Assembly (NCBI RefSeq): GCF_014851395.1
Contig: NW_024041150.1
Coordinates: 53,058,350 to 53,122,349 of the forward strand
Reading direction: 5' to 3'
DNA length: 64,000 nucleotides
Origin: Micropterus salmoides
Taxonomy: Eukaryota; Chordata; Actinopteri; Centrarchiformes; Centrarchidae
Part shown: positions 33,371-43,870 of the stretch, in pieces
Layout of the letters: every line of letters starts with the position of its first letter
Numbering within the stretch: the stretch's first letter is position 1
Notes under the pieces: model-generated
Told to the model about the DNA's origin: nothing
Databases searched by the model: none
Seen by the model: only the letters and a program-made list of their open reading frames with translations
Translations under genes and position numbers: made by a program

Positions 33371-33450
33371 ATGTGTGTGTGTGTTTAAAAAAATAAAAAT
33401 TTAATATTAAAATACATTTAAAAAACAGTAAACGTGTGTGTGTGTGTATA
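33371..33450 (+). repeat. Two TG microsatellites in a duplicated AT-rich unit
   Basis: aacagtaaaatgtgtgtgtg and, about 60 bases later, aacagtaaacgtgtgtgtgt, each followed by AT-rich sequence. This suggests a local tandem duplication. Confidence 0.7.
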
Positions 33451-33486
33451 TTAATAAAATAAAAAAACTGTATCAAATGTAAGATT

Positions 33487-33545
33487 ATCTATCCATCCAT
33501 CCATCCATCCATCGGCAACAGCTTATCCTGCATACAGGGTCGCTG
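33487..33545 (-). repeat. CCAT microsatellite with teleost repeat end
   Basis: Tandem ccat units followed by cagcttatcctgcatacagg, the end of the same repeat family as 16048-16290. Confidence 0.75.
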
Positions 33546-33899
33546 GGAATGTGAGATTAAAACAAACAAATAAAATAATAATTTGAAAACTTTTCAGAGC
33601 AATTATTATATTTGAGTCTATTCTGAGTTTCCACTGGTTGTCCTCAATTCATGGCATGATGAGATATATTTTGCAGCAATTATTTGACATTTGGGCATTT
33701 CTCCCAGTAAATAGGGGAGTTTCTGTGTGTCTGATATGAATTCGGGGTTTATTTACTTTCTTTCCAGTATTCAATATATTTTTCTTTTTGCTTGTTGATA
33801 ATGTGGTTTGGTCTGCTTGAGCTGGTGTTGGGGACTGCAGAGAGCCTCAGGACCAGGGGCGATTTTAGAAAATTTTTAGGGTTGCTGCAGCATTTCATT

Positions 33900-36140
33900 T
33901 AAGCACCATAGCAGATAGGAGTGTGGTTTTGTGTTAATGTCTTTCCTGTTTAAGTCTGTTTTTGGTTCTGTGTTTCTCTGTGTAGCCTTGTTTATTATTT
34001 TATTTTACTTGGTATCTGTTTTCAAGGGTTTGGTTTTGGATTCTGTGTTTCTATAGCTTTATTTGATCTTGTCATGTTTAGGGTTTTGTAGCTAAGTCTA
34101 GTCCTTTTGTTCATTCGCATGTTTAAGTTTTCTTAGTATCTGTCTTGTCTCGTATTCTAGTTATGTCCTGCATTCTGATCCGTGTCTTAGTGTCTACTCC
34201 TGGTCCGTGTACTTCGGTATTATTTTGTCCATGTTTGCTCTGTGTTCTCTTTAATCTTAGTTCAGTCCCTGTTAGTAGTAGTTTTTGGTATATTAGTGAT
34301 CGTTCTTCTTATGTTCCGGTTCATTATTTATATTCTGTTTATTCCTGGTTTTTATTAGTTGCGCTATGGCCTTATTGGTGTCTGTCTGTTTCCCCTGCTG
34401 TCTCTCTGCCTGCCTACTTATATACTGTGTATATGCCTACTTGTGTCTTCAGTCTTTGTCACGTCCTTGTTTCAAATGTTGAGTGTTCTTGCCTGTTCCG
34501 TCCTTTGTTCTTTGGATTACTCTGCCCATGCTCTGGATTCTTTTGCTTGTTGGATTACTTCAGTTTTGTTCTTTGCCTTGTGCTTCACGTAAGCCTGTTT
34601 TGTTCAGTTTTGTGTTTAATAAATGTTTTTTTTGCCTGCTAGCGCTCCAGCGGCTAGCCACCAGCCTGTTTCCTTACCTGCTAGCCAGCAAGCTAGTAGT
34701 TAGCCAGCTAGTGCCCCAATGACTAGTCACCCGCCTGGCCTGCCCGGCTGCCTGCCTGACCCCCCTAGCAAAGACTCTGGGACTATGACTCTCCTGGCCC
34801 GTCTCGGCTGACTCCATCCCCCGACGACCATCCCTCTTTTGCGAGAAGTCTCCTCCCCATCTTCCAGGGTGGCCGTGGTGGTCATCGGAGGCGACCTGGT
34901 CACCATGGCTCTGGACATCAGGACCAGCTCCATGACCCTCAGTCGGTAGTCCAAGCAACACCAGCTCCGTTGGTGGTCCAGCCGACTCCTGCTCCTTGTG
35001 CCCAGTCGGTGGTCCGCCCAATACCAGCTCCGATGGTGGTCCAGCCAATTCTTGTTCCTCCAAGGTCTCCTTCGGTGGTCCGACCGACTCCTGCCACCCA
35101 GTTCCTGTCGGTGGTCCGATTGACGCCTGTTGCTGGTCCCTCGTCCTGCCGCACGTCTCCGTTCGGTGGGCAGACCGATTCCTACACCTTGGGTCCGGTC
35201 CATGTTCTCCAGTCCTGCTGTCCAGTCGGTGGTCCAGCCAGTTCCTGCTCCAAGGTCTCTGTTGGTGGTCCAGCCAGTTCCTGCTCCACAGTCTCGGGCA
35301 GTGTTCTAACCAGCTCATGACCCCAGTGCTTCAATGCTGGGCCTCAGCCCTGCTGTCCAGTTGCCGGAACTCAGCCCAGCAACCTCGTCTCTGGTTCCCC
35401 GTGCTGCTGCTTCGGCGCCGGTCTTCAGCCCAGCAGCCTCGTCTCTGGTCCCCTGTTCGCTTGCTTCGCTGCTGGCCTTCAGCTCTGCTCGACTTCCAGA
35501 GAGGTCTCGCCTTGGTCCTTGGCCTCCTGAGAGATCCCACCTTTGCTGTGTTCTGCCTCCTACGCCGGCCTCCTGCCTGACCTCCGGAGAGGTCTCACCT
35601 TCGTCGACCTCTGGTTGGCTCCCGCCGTCCGCTTGGCTCCCAGAAAGGATTCGCCTTTGACGTCGGCCTCCTGCTCAGCCTCCAGTGGGTTTCTGCCCAC
35701 ACTGTTGGCCGTTCTGCCGACCCCCTGAACTCTGCCAGTTGGGTCGTCCTCCGGGCCCTCCTCCTGTCCTCCCTCTGCCAACCCAGTCAGCCCTCTTTGT
35801 GGTAAGTTGCCTCGCCATCTTCCCGGGTGGCCGTGGTGGTCATCGGAGGCTACCTCGTCACCATGGCTCTGGACGTCAGGACCACACGTCTGGCCCTCTG
35901 TCGGTGGTCCGACCAACACCAGCTCTGGTTCAACTTCAGCTACTCTGCCCATGCTCTGGATTCTTTTGCTTGTTGGATTACTTGCTTGTTGGATTATTTT
36001 GGTCTTTGCCTTGTGCTTGACGTAAGCCTGTTTTGTTCAGTTTTGTGTTTAGTAAATGTTTTGAACAACAACCTCTTCGCCTTTTGGTCTGCATTTGGGT
36101 CCACACCTCAGCTCCCTTCCTTCACTCAGCCAACCCATGA
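33900..36140 (+). repeat. Composite T-rich and minisatellite element
   Basis: A T-rich stretch (33900-34640) ends in ttaataaatg. It is followed by a GC-rich region of imperfect tandem units of the type cggtggtccagccaactcctgctcc. In one plus-strand frame these give repeated VVxPTPAP-like residues (34970-35150). Two flanking segments are duplicated: 34515-34625 with 35937-36062, and 34845-34975 with 35800-35930. It looks like a non-coding or decayed retroelement with an internal VNTR. No complete gene is present. Proline-rich frames on either strand reflect repeat composition. Confidence 0.55.
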
Positions 36141-36144
36141 CACC

Positions 36145-37240
36145 CTAAAAATAATAAAATAATTTATTATTATTTTCTGAAACTTATTTTTTTCCTCCAA
36201 AAGTTAGATTTTGGAGAGTGAGAGAAGGGACAACCAATTAAATAGAATACATAATGAGTGAATAAATATGCATAAATATAGGTTTATCATATACAAGTGA
36301 TTAGATAATATATGTGAAACTATATATAAGTATAAATAAATGCTTTTATGTTGAAAAGATCACTTGTAAACATTGATATCATCCAATACAAGGGCATATT
36401 GTTACTGTGGCATTAGCCTATTAGTGTAGTAGTGTTACTACACCCTAGCCAATAGAATGTTTAGACCCCCGTCTCAGCCGTTTGTGCTAATGAGGGAGAC
36501 CGAAGTGAAACCGATGTAGCTGAATCATCGTAGTGGTACATTAATTATTAAGTGTTAATATTTAATTCTGTGACTTATGACTGTACCAATAGTGAGAAAC
36601 ACTAAAGAGTCTAATCCGGAGGGCATGTTCAAGCTAATGTGCCGATCCATTGCACTGTTTCTGCTAGCCTATTTGCTAATGTCCGCATTGTGTGCCCATC
36701 GTTCTCAATGCAAACAGCACTTGTAGCTGCAGCCGCTGCTAAGTTGAAGCCAACGGCTAATGTGTATTATCCTTGTTAACTTTATAAAATGTCTTTAACG
36801 ATAAAACGGGATATTTTTATTGTGTTCCGGACTACTACCAGTGGTGAGTGGAGTAGCTCTGTCAAGTTTTATGTTTTTGAAACAGTGTTTTATATCGAGT
36901 TTTTAAATAATGGCCTAATAGGACCCTGCTAACGGCCGTTGAGACACTTAATACTAGTGAATGCTATTGAGGTTTTTTCATACACTTCATTCATTCATTC
37001 AGGGCTGTTAAGTGTATTTTGAATGTATTTCTGTGTATTTGTGTTACATCTATGTATTTTTATTTGCACCTTAGTGATAACTATGTTTATGGTTATGAAC
37101 TTTATTTCAAAATAATAGTTGATATATTGAGAAATTCAATATGTTGGCAACTGAAATAGAACATGATACTGTGATTATTGAGTTTATTGATACCAGCCTT
37201 AGCTGGTAATTTTATGTCGTCCTATTCCGTATAGGTCAGG
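36145..37240. other. Non-coding stretch upstream of the coiled-coil exon
   Basis: AT-rich, no domain-bearing frame. It ends in the pyrimidine tract ggctttttttag that makes the likely acceptor at 37250. Confidence 0.35.
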
Positions 37241-37250
37241 CTTTTTTTAG

Positions 37251-38357
37251 GGATTCAAAGTTTGGGAGATCGCGGTCTGGAGTCTAGACTGGCGGTGGAA
37301 ATCCTCAGAGGAGACCTTGGAGAACTTGGAGAAACTGTTCCAGTACTGGATGGCAAGCCAGCNNNNNNNNNNNNNNNNNNNNNNNNNNNNNNNNNNNNNN
37401 NNNNNNNNNNNNNNNNNNNNNNNNNNNNNNNNNNNNNNNNNNNNNNNNNNNNNNNNNNNNNNNNNNNNNNNNNNNNNNNNNNNNNNNNNNNNNNNNNNNN
37501 NNNNNNNNNNNNNNNNNNNNNNNNNNNNNNNNNNNNNNNNNNNNNNNNNNNNNNNNNNNNNNNNNNNNNNNNNNNNNNNNNNNNNNNNNNNNNNNNNNNN
37601 NNNNNNNNNNNNNNNNNNNNNNNNNNNNNNNNNNNNNNNNNNNNNNNNNNNNNNNNNNNNNNNNNNNNNNNNNNNNNNNNNNNNNNNNNNNNNNNNNNNN
37701 NNNNNNNNNNNNNNNNNNNNNNNNNNNNNNNNNNNNNNNNNNNNNNNNNNNNNNNNNNNNNNNNNNNNNNNNNNNNNNNNNNNNNNNNNNNNNNNNNNNN
37801 NNNNNNNNNNNNNNNNNNNNNNNNNNNNNNNNNNNNNNNNNNNNNNNNNNNNNNNNNNNNNNGAACTCCATCAAGAAATCCAACAGTGCAGTGAGGAGAT
37901 AGAAAACAAAACTGTTACAAAGGCAATTTATGCCTCACTGAAAGGAGAGAAAAATAATCTAACGCACAGAAATAAAATCCTGAAAAAAGAAATGCAGGAG
38001 GTGGAGAAAAGGGTTGTAAAGGAACAAGCTTGGGTAGGCAGGAATATTGTCATGAAAGAAGAAAATGAAGCCTTGAGCCAACAAAACCACACATTACAGC
38101 TGGAGGTTGAAGAGCTGTACGGCAGACTGCAAAGTGAAAAAATACTGGAGGTCACGTACAAATCGCTGACGACGGAAAAAGATGCCACGAGTCGAAGAAA
38201 CGATGTCCTTCGACGAGAGGTCCAGAAGCTCAAAGAAAAGCTGAACAGTGAAAGAGCTTCAGAAAGTGCACACAACGCAATGCAGGCTGAGAAACAGAAG
38301 GTCGACCGAGAGCACGCAGCCCTGCAGCAAGAAATTCAAGACCTGAACAGCTCCTGA
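37251..38357 (+). CDS. Coiled-coil protein, C-terminal exon with 38-residue repeats
   Basis: The plus-strand frame opens after a good acceptor (ctttttttag, 37250) with GFKVWEIAVWSLDW and then ENLEKLFQYW, and runs into a 500-N gap. It resumes at 37863 and ends at the stop 38355-38357. After the gap there are four units of exactly 38 residues starting at 37923, 38037, 38151 and 38265, each following a pattern like K-x-EK-x3-L-x3-N-x-x-L-x3-E-x3-L. Such a heptad-like, Lys/Glu/Gln-rich sequence predicts a long alpha-helical coiled coil. No signal peptide or membrane segment is seen. The frame across the gap cannot be confirmed because the true gap length is unknown. I do not recognise the gene. 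Upstream exons must lie to the left or in the gap. Confidence 0.55.
   Translation, partial: GFKVWEIAVWSLDWRWKSSEETLENLEKLFQYWMASQXXXXXXXXXXXXXXXXXXXXXXXXXXXXXXXXXXXXXXXXXXXXXXXXXXXXXXXXXXXXXXXXXXXXXXXXXXXXXXXXXXXXXXXXXXXXXXXXXXXXXXXXXXXXXXXXXXXXXXXXXXXXXXXXXXXXXXXXXXXXXXXXXXXXXXXXXXXXXXXXXXXXXXXELHQEIQQCSEEIENKTVTKAIYASLKGEKNNLTHRNKILKKEMQEVEKRVVKEQAWVGRNIVMKEENEALSQQNHTLQLEVEELYGRLQSEKILEVTYKSLTTEKDATSRRNDVLRREVQKLKEKLNSERASESAHNAMQAEKQKVDREHAALQQEIQDLNSS
37363..37862. other. Assembly gap (500 N) inside the coiled-coil repeat array
   Basis: Placeholder-length gap between two coding pieces. Since the right side is a tandem 114-base repeat, the gap probably hides further repeat units. Confidence 0.99.
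37923..38354 (+). repeat. 114-base tandem coding repeat, about 3.8 units
   Basis: Units begin at 37923, 38037, 38151 and 38265 (spacing exactly 114). DNA identity is low but the coiled-coil pattern is kept, so the array is old and under protein-level constraint (inference). The last unit is truncated by the stop codon. Confidence 0.8.
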
Positions 38358-38423
38358 AGAGCTATATGGAAAGCTGACATACATTGTTTTTGCTTTCCAA
38401 GGGAAAAAAGGGTATGGATTTAA

Positions 38424-39300
38424 CTTCAGCCTCACACAAAAAGGTGCTGGTTCGATTCCTGGGCCTGACTCTTTTTGTGTGGAGTTGGATTTTCTCCCCT
38501 GTGTGAATGTGTGTGAGTGGTTGTTTGTTTCTATGTGCCCCGTGTTGGACTGGCGACCTATCCAGGTTGTACCCGGCCTCCCACCTAATGTCAGCTGGGA
38601 TTGGCTCCGGTCGAGCATATGGATGAAACTTCAGCCTCACGCAAAAAGGTGCTGGTTCGATTCCTGGGCCTGACTCTTTTTGTGTGGAGTTGGATTTTCT
38701 CCTCATGTTGACCTAAAAATACCAAACCACTAACTGAAAGAGGGGCGGCACAGTGGTGCAGTGGTTAGCACTGTCACCTCAGAGCAAGAAGGTCCAGGGT
38801 TCAAACCTTGGTCATCCATGGTCCAGGGTCTGAACCTCGGTCGTCTGCGTCTCTGTGTGGAGTTCATATGTTCTCCCCGTGTCTGTCCCGGTTCCCCCCA
38901 TTATAAAACATTTATTATGTAGATTCTGAATTGACCTAAAAATACCAAACCACTACCTAAAAGAGGGGCGGCACAGTGGTGCAGTGGTTAGCACTGTCAC
39001 CTCAGAGCAAGAAGGTCCAGGGTTTGAACCTCGGTCGTCTGCGTCTCTGTGTGGAGTTTACATGTTCTCCCCGTGTCTGTCCCGGTTCTCCCCGGGTGCT
39101 CCGGCTTCCCCCCACCGTCCAAAGACATGCAGGTTAATTGGTGACTCTAAATTGTGCTTCAGTGTGAATGTGTATGAATGATGTTTGTTTCTATGTGCCC
39201 TGTGATGTTTGATGTTCTCCCCTCTCCACCATGGGGTTACTCCACGTGCTCCAGTTTCCTCCCACACCAGAAAACATATATAATATGTGGATTCTTGATT
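38424..39300 (+). repeat. Nested teleost repeats (ggcggcacagtggtgcagtgg family)
   Basis: The 60-base phrase aaaggtgctggttcgattcc onward occurs at about 38440 and again at about 38645. The ggcggcacagtggtgcagtg start, followed by gttagcactgtcacctcaga and agcaagaaggtccagggttt, occurs at about 38747 and 38967. The family has a tRNA-like ggttcaaacc word and ends with ccaaagacatgcaggttaat and gtgactctaaattg. This is tandem or nested insertion of one high-copy element. Confidence 0.75.
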
Positions 39301-39850
39301 ATTGACCTCAAAATAAATAAATAAATATAAATTGAATAACTTTGTTATTTCTGGTTATTTATTGATAAATATTTAGTAGTTTTAAGGTGTTCTAATGTGA
39401 TATTTTTGGCTAAAAGAGATCACATATTTCTCACACCAGCTTCTCTGCACTGGCTCCCTGTAAAATCCAGAATATAATTTAAAATCCTTCTGGTCACCTA
39501 AAAAGCCCTTAAAAGGTCAGGAACCATCATATCTGAAATAGGGTTGGTATCAAGAACCGGTTCCAAGTTGGAACCATTACCAGACTTTCAACAGCAGTGG
39601 ATTAGTTAAGAGACTGTGGGATAGTTGGGATAAATATTTTATGGATGGTGTTATAAGTTACTTTTCTAAACAAATCACAGACTGGTTGTTGGAGCAATGA
39701 TGATTTCACACAGGCAGAACTGGACGGTACCTTCTGGCCTTGAGCTGCATTAGTGTCCAGCGGTCGGTCCAGCAATCTGTTCCTTTATAAAGTCCAGGTC
39801 CTCGGGCAGCACCGGGCCATGTTGCTCCATCACAGGCTTCAGGCCACTGT
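39301..39850. other. Non-coding, no gene seen
   Basis: Includes ttctctgcactggctccctg (39439), a LINE-3'-type phrase common in fish, but no open frame. Confidence 0.35.
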
Positions 39851-39852
39851 CG

Positions 39853-39935
39853 TTCAATTCAATTCAATTCAATTCAATTCAATTTTATTTATATAGCGCC
39901 AAATCACAACAACAGTTATCTCACAGCGCTTCACC
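39853..39935 (+). repeat. TTCAA microsatellite joined to a teleost repeat end
   Basis: Six ttcaa units followed by ttttatttatatagcgccaa and atcacaacaacagttatctc, a very common fish repeat terminus. Confidence 0.85.
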
Positions 39936-40529
39936 GGGTAGTGAAACGTGGCTAGAGAGGCAGTCTCATGCTGCCACAGAAACAGACTCATTAAAAGCCT
40001 TGGAGGACTTTGGTCGACTCAACATGACATTTACATGCACAGTGCTGCAAAATAGATAATGTTAAATTAAACCAAAAATGTGACCATACATTTAGTGTTA
40101 ATTTCATTTATTTATCTATCTTGCTTGCTGTTTTCCACATTATCATCCCAACTCACTCAAATAAAAATAATAACTCATAATGTAAAAAATTAATTCTGGC
40201 TGTTAGGGAGAACTAACCATCTGTGAGAGCTGACCTGTAATCTTGACTTCAGCTATGTGACTAAACCCATATGGACAGACTCACAAAGTGGGGTTTGTGG
40301 GAAGTCACGCAGCCCAAAAACAAGCACATTGCCCCACCCTTAGCAGAACCTAGCAGTTGACAAAAACATTCACAGGGCCACCTGTAGCAGAGACTAAAAA
40401 AGAATCCCCATTTAAAATCAGGACTCAAAAATCAGCAGTTGATCAGGCAGGCGAAACAGCAGTGGAACTCAACTAATGCATTAAATCATCCACCCAGCTC
40501 CTACTCCACCTCAAAGACCGGACGTTTAA

Positions 40530-40950
40530 AGGCTCGTGCAGACTACACGACTTTCAGCGTGGGCCGATCGCCGTGCTGTTCACACTACACAACTTGCCGT
40601 CTTGTGACGGGAGTCTTGAAGTCATTGTGGCGTTGACACTACGTGACTGATTGTTGACAGGGGGTCACACACTACACGAGCTGACAACGACTCTGTCACC
40701 CGACGCTGGTCCCCAAACCACGTTTTGTCAAGAAAACACACGTGAAATGTGAAGAGACGTGAACCTACAGAAGAAACAGCTGTTGTTTGTTATTATAAAG
40801 ATACCAATTATAAAGACAAAGAATCTGGGTGAAATAATGGATTAGCACACGCAGGTAGCAGGAAACGTCTGAACTCCAGAGAGAGCTGGAGGGGCCTGAC
40901 GGTCACCGAGTGGCAAATCGGGGTAAAAGTCGTGTAGTGTGAACTAGGCT
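40530..40950. mobile_element. PIF/Harbinger-like MITE, 421 bp, TAA target duplication
   Basis: Inverted termini: left AGGCTCGTGCAGACTACACG, right end reverse complement AGCCTAGTTCACACTACACG, both continuing ACTTT. Direct TAA flanks at 40527-40529 and 40951-40953. Interior repeats of the theme acactac/gtgtgaac occur. No coding capacity. Three-base TWA-type duplications are characteristic of PIF/Harbinger elements. Confidence 0.65.
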
Positions 40951-41407
40951 TAAGGCAACTCAGGGTATCAACCTCCACGGCCATCTCTGCGTGAACTCTA
41001 GCAAAACAGGCCATGCAGTCTACAGGGTCTCAGCGACAGGTGGCTTAAAATGCCTGTAATTAAAAAAATGCAACACACTGCATCGAGAGAGATCCTGAAC
41101 GCTCCCTGAACATCAACTCTTAATGAGGTGATTGTCTCCAGGTGTGTGCCGCTACTGGAGAGGCAGGGTGGAGCTTACCTGAGAGGGTGAAACTTAGATA
41201 GTGGCATTACTAGGCTGAAAGCCATCACAACAAGAAAATGGATAACCACACAGGCTCACTAATTCACTGATATACAAGCTTAAATTTAAACAGCTAGCCT
41301 TGTTATCAAACTGGAACCATCGGTTAATATTTAGTTTTATCAGAGTTATTAAGCAGCTAGCTATCAATACACAAACACGGTAGTTTTTTGTTTGTCTTTT
41401 TACTAAA

Positions 41408-41507
41408 GGGGACCGGGGCCAAACTCCCCTAAACAGATGAGAAAGTCTGAGCACATTATTCAGTCTTCTCCAGAGCAGCCTTTACTGCCAGTTAACAGTC
41501 TGAGGGG
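41408..41507 (+). repeat. 100-bp block shared with 21101-21200
   Basis: Near-identical copy in the same orientation. Here it is not enclosed by the foldback arms. Sequence diverges exactly after ctgaggggt on the right. Confidence 0.8.
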
Positions 41508-41509
41508 TT

Positions 41510-42940
41510 GGGCTGCAACGGAGCATAATATCTTCTTTTTAACATAATTAATGAAAAACAACTTAAAGGGCAACAAAAAAGGCACATCATCTTCCTTGCG
41601 CTAGGCCTTTGAGTTCGCTAGCGTCCATGTTAACAGGCTTTTGAGGCCCATTTGTATTTAATCTAGCCTGCTGAGTTTACTGGGAGCTCGCTAGCATTTA
41701 TGCTAATCGGTGAAGCTATGCAAAGGTGCTAATTGTGTAAAGCTAATGTGAGACTGCTGTATTCATATGCTAATAGGGTAATTAACCACAATAAGCTAGC
41801 GGAATACTCTTTACCTGTGAAAATTACAAATTATTTTGTTTGTAGGTTATAAAAGGAATTGTTACCTTTCCATGTTGTTGCTAAATGGTTACTTTGAAAA
41901 AATAATGATGTTAAAAACTGTGTTTACTGGAAGTTAAAGAGGTAAATTTTTAACACCTTAATGCCTCTAATTTGAAGTAATACGATTTGATCAATGTTTA
42001 CATGCAATGCCTGCAGTTTGCCTGCAGTTTATTTATGACACTGCTAATGTTACTTGGGGTTCATAAAACTTTGTGTTTATATCAAGGATGTAATTTTTGA
42101 TGTACATGTACTTTTGATAATTGAGAAATTCATATTTTTTATACATAAGAAGAAACAAGAAGCTGTTGTACAATGACAGAGCGATTTTGATATTGCATTA
42201 TAGGTGTACTGAAATATTTCATTTTATTTTATAGTAGCCTGTAGCAGTCCATGTATTTGCTGAATGGTAATTGAGAGAAATGATTTGGCCTTGTTTATAG
42301 GTCAGGTTTTGGTAAAGAGTTGAGTTCAGCTGAGATCCATTCCACGGAGTGATACCAATCCACATGGTCCAGACGTTTTTCCAGAGCTTTGTGGATTCCC
42401 AGTCTAGGTGGCTGGGTGGCGAGCCAACCGTGTTTGTGACTCTGACTTTAGACGGATTGCCAGGATCTTCCTCATCTTTATGGTGGTAGGACAAACACTA
42501 ACACAAACTTAAAAGGGCCCCAACGGTGAAAAATGAACTCTTGTCAATAAAGGCAAGTGGAACTAAGGACGAACTGAGCTCAACGACGTTAAAAGGAAAG
42601 GTTTTTTTTTTTTTTTATGTGCGCACTTTATTATTTTAGTTTATTTTTCATACCTGCTTTCTTATGTATGTACCATCCCTGTGTATTTAATACACTTACT
42701 GCAAACTGTCATTCGGGTGTGGTATTCTCTTTATTGACATTCAATTCTCAGGTTCTTAACAATTTAGTGTCTTCACTGGTCATTCTGGTCCACATTGATG
42801 ATAAGACTACTTTAGACTATTACACCTATGTACATTATTACTACCTCGTGATAAGGGTTACACAAAGCATACCTGAGCTTATAATTTCAAAATCTTTTTC
42901 AATGTAGGTTGAATCTTTTTTCAAAAAGACAAGGATGTCT
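41510..42940. other. Non-coding, no gene recognised
   Basis: A 91-codon minus-strand frame at 42219-42494 has no start context or family that I recognise. A T14-type homopolymer lies near 42603. The region is otherwise AT-rich. Confidence 0.35.
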
Positions 42941-42944
42941 ACAT

Positions 42945-43715
42945 GCACGAACCGTGCGAGGTCCCTATTGAAACTGTACTTTTTTTTTTGTTTCTTTTTT
43001 CTGCAAAGTAAGCTAAATTTTAGGGGCCTAAACATACTCAAACTCACTAAACTTTGCACACGTCAGAAGTGGTGAAAAGTTTTGTATTTTATGGGTTTGG
43101 CGAATGGGTGTGGCAAAATGACTCGCTAGCGCCACCTAGAAAAATTAGCCCCTCGTCCACGTTCAACCTACATGCACAAAATTTTCAGGGGACATGTATC
43201 ATATCAAGACACACAAAAAAGCCTCAAAAACCCATACCCTAAAGTCAACAGGAAGTCGGATGATTTACACACTTCGTACTTTAACGAACTCCTACTAGGG
43301 ATTTTGTCGGATCGACTTCAAATTTGTGCTGTGCCTTCTAAAGGCATTGAAGATGAAAAGTTGTGCTATCTGTGAGTTTTCGTCGATGGGCGTGTCCGTG
43401 GCGTGCCGTCAAAGATCAACTCTTCGCCATGACACAGGAAGTTGTTGTAACTTCAGTGTACATGCTCACATCTGAATCAAACTTTTACGTGCTTGATAAC
43501 TCTCCCACCCCGAAGACATCTACACGCCAATATTGCTTTATATTCATACTGCCAAGTGTTATGTAGCGCCACAAAGGGGACACAGGAAGTGACATAACAC
43601 CTTCATGCAGCGTCCAAAGCGCGTAGCAAATTCACAGCCACACCGGAAGAGCTCCAGAATGTGCACCGCGGACACCTCGTGCCCCGACGCGCTACACGTG
43701 CGAGGGCCCGCCCAT
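42945..43715. repeat. Teleost interspersed repeat with gcgccacctag and gagggcccgcc words
   Basis: Phrases such as aaactttgcacacgtcagaa, ggtgtggcaaaatgac, tagcgccacctagaaa, aggaagtcgg and cgtgcgagggcccgcccatc are typical of a high-copy non-coding fish repeat. The frames crossing it are not genes. Superfamily not assigned. Confidence 0.5.
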
Positions 43716-43870
43716 CTAATTAATTAAACCTATTATTTATTTTCATGTTTCATAGACATGAAAAATGTGGCAAAAACATTTAATAAAACACAGCCATTAT
43801 CACTGAAAATAAAAAATGTATTTAGATTAAAATGTATCATTTTTAAATAATATTCTTTTTCTTTACCTCA

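Noticed and set aside
34674..35952. Arg/Gly/Asp-rich and proline-rich long frames on both strands
   Set aside because: Overlapping frames open on both strands with repetitive composition are a by-product of the GC-rich minisatellite, not a gene.
38747..39140. Functional tRNA-like genes in the ggcggcacagtggtgcagtgg repeats
   Set aside because: High-copy repeat family with a tRNA-like B box only, and no folded tRNA structure.
42219..42494. 91-codon minus frame with Trp-rich sequence (possible viral or pol fragment)
   Set aside because: No motif matches a reverse transcriptase, integrase or envelope pattern that I could defend.
43054..43566. Short overlapping plus-strand frames as small genes
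   Set aside because: They lie in a non-coding teleost repeat with recurring gcgccacctag-type words.
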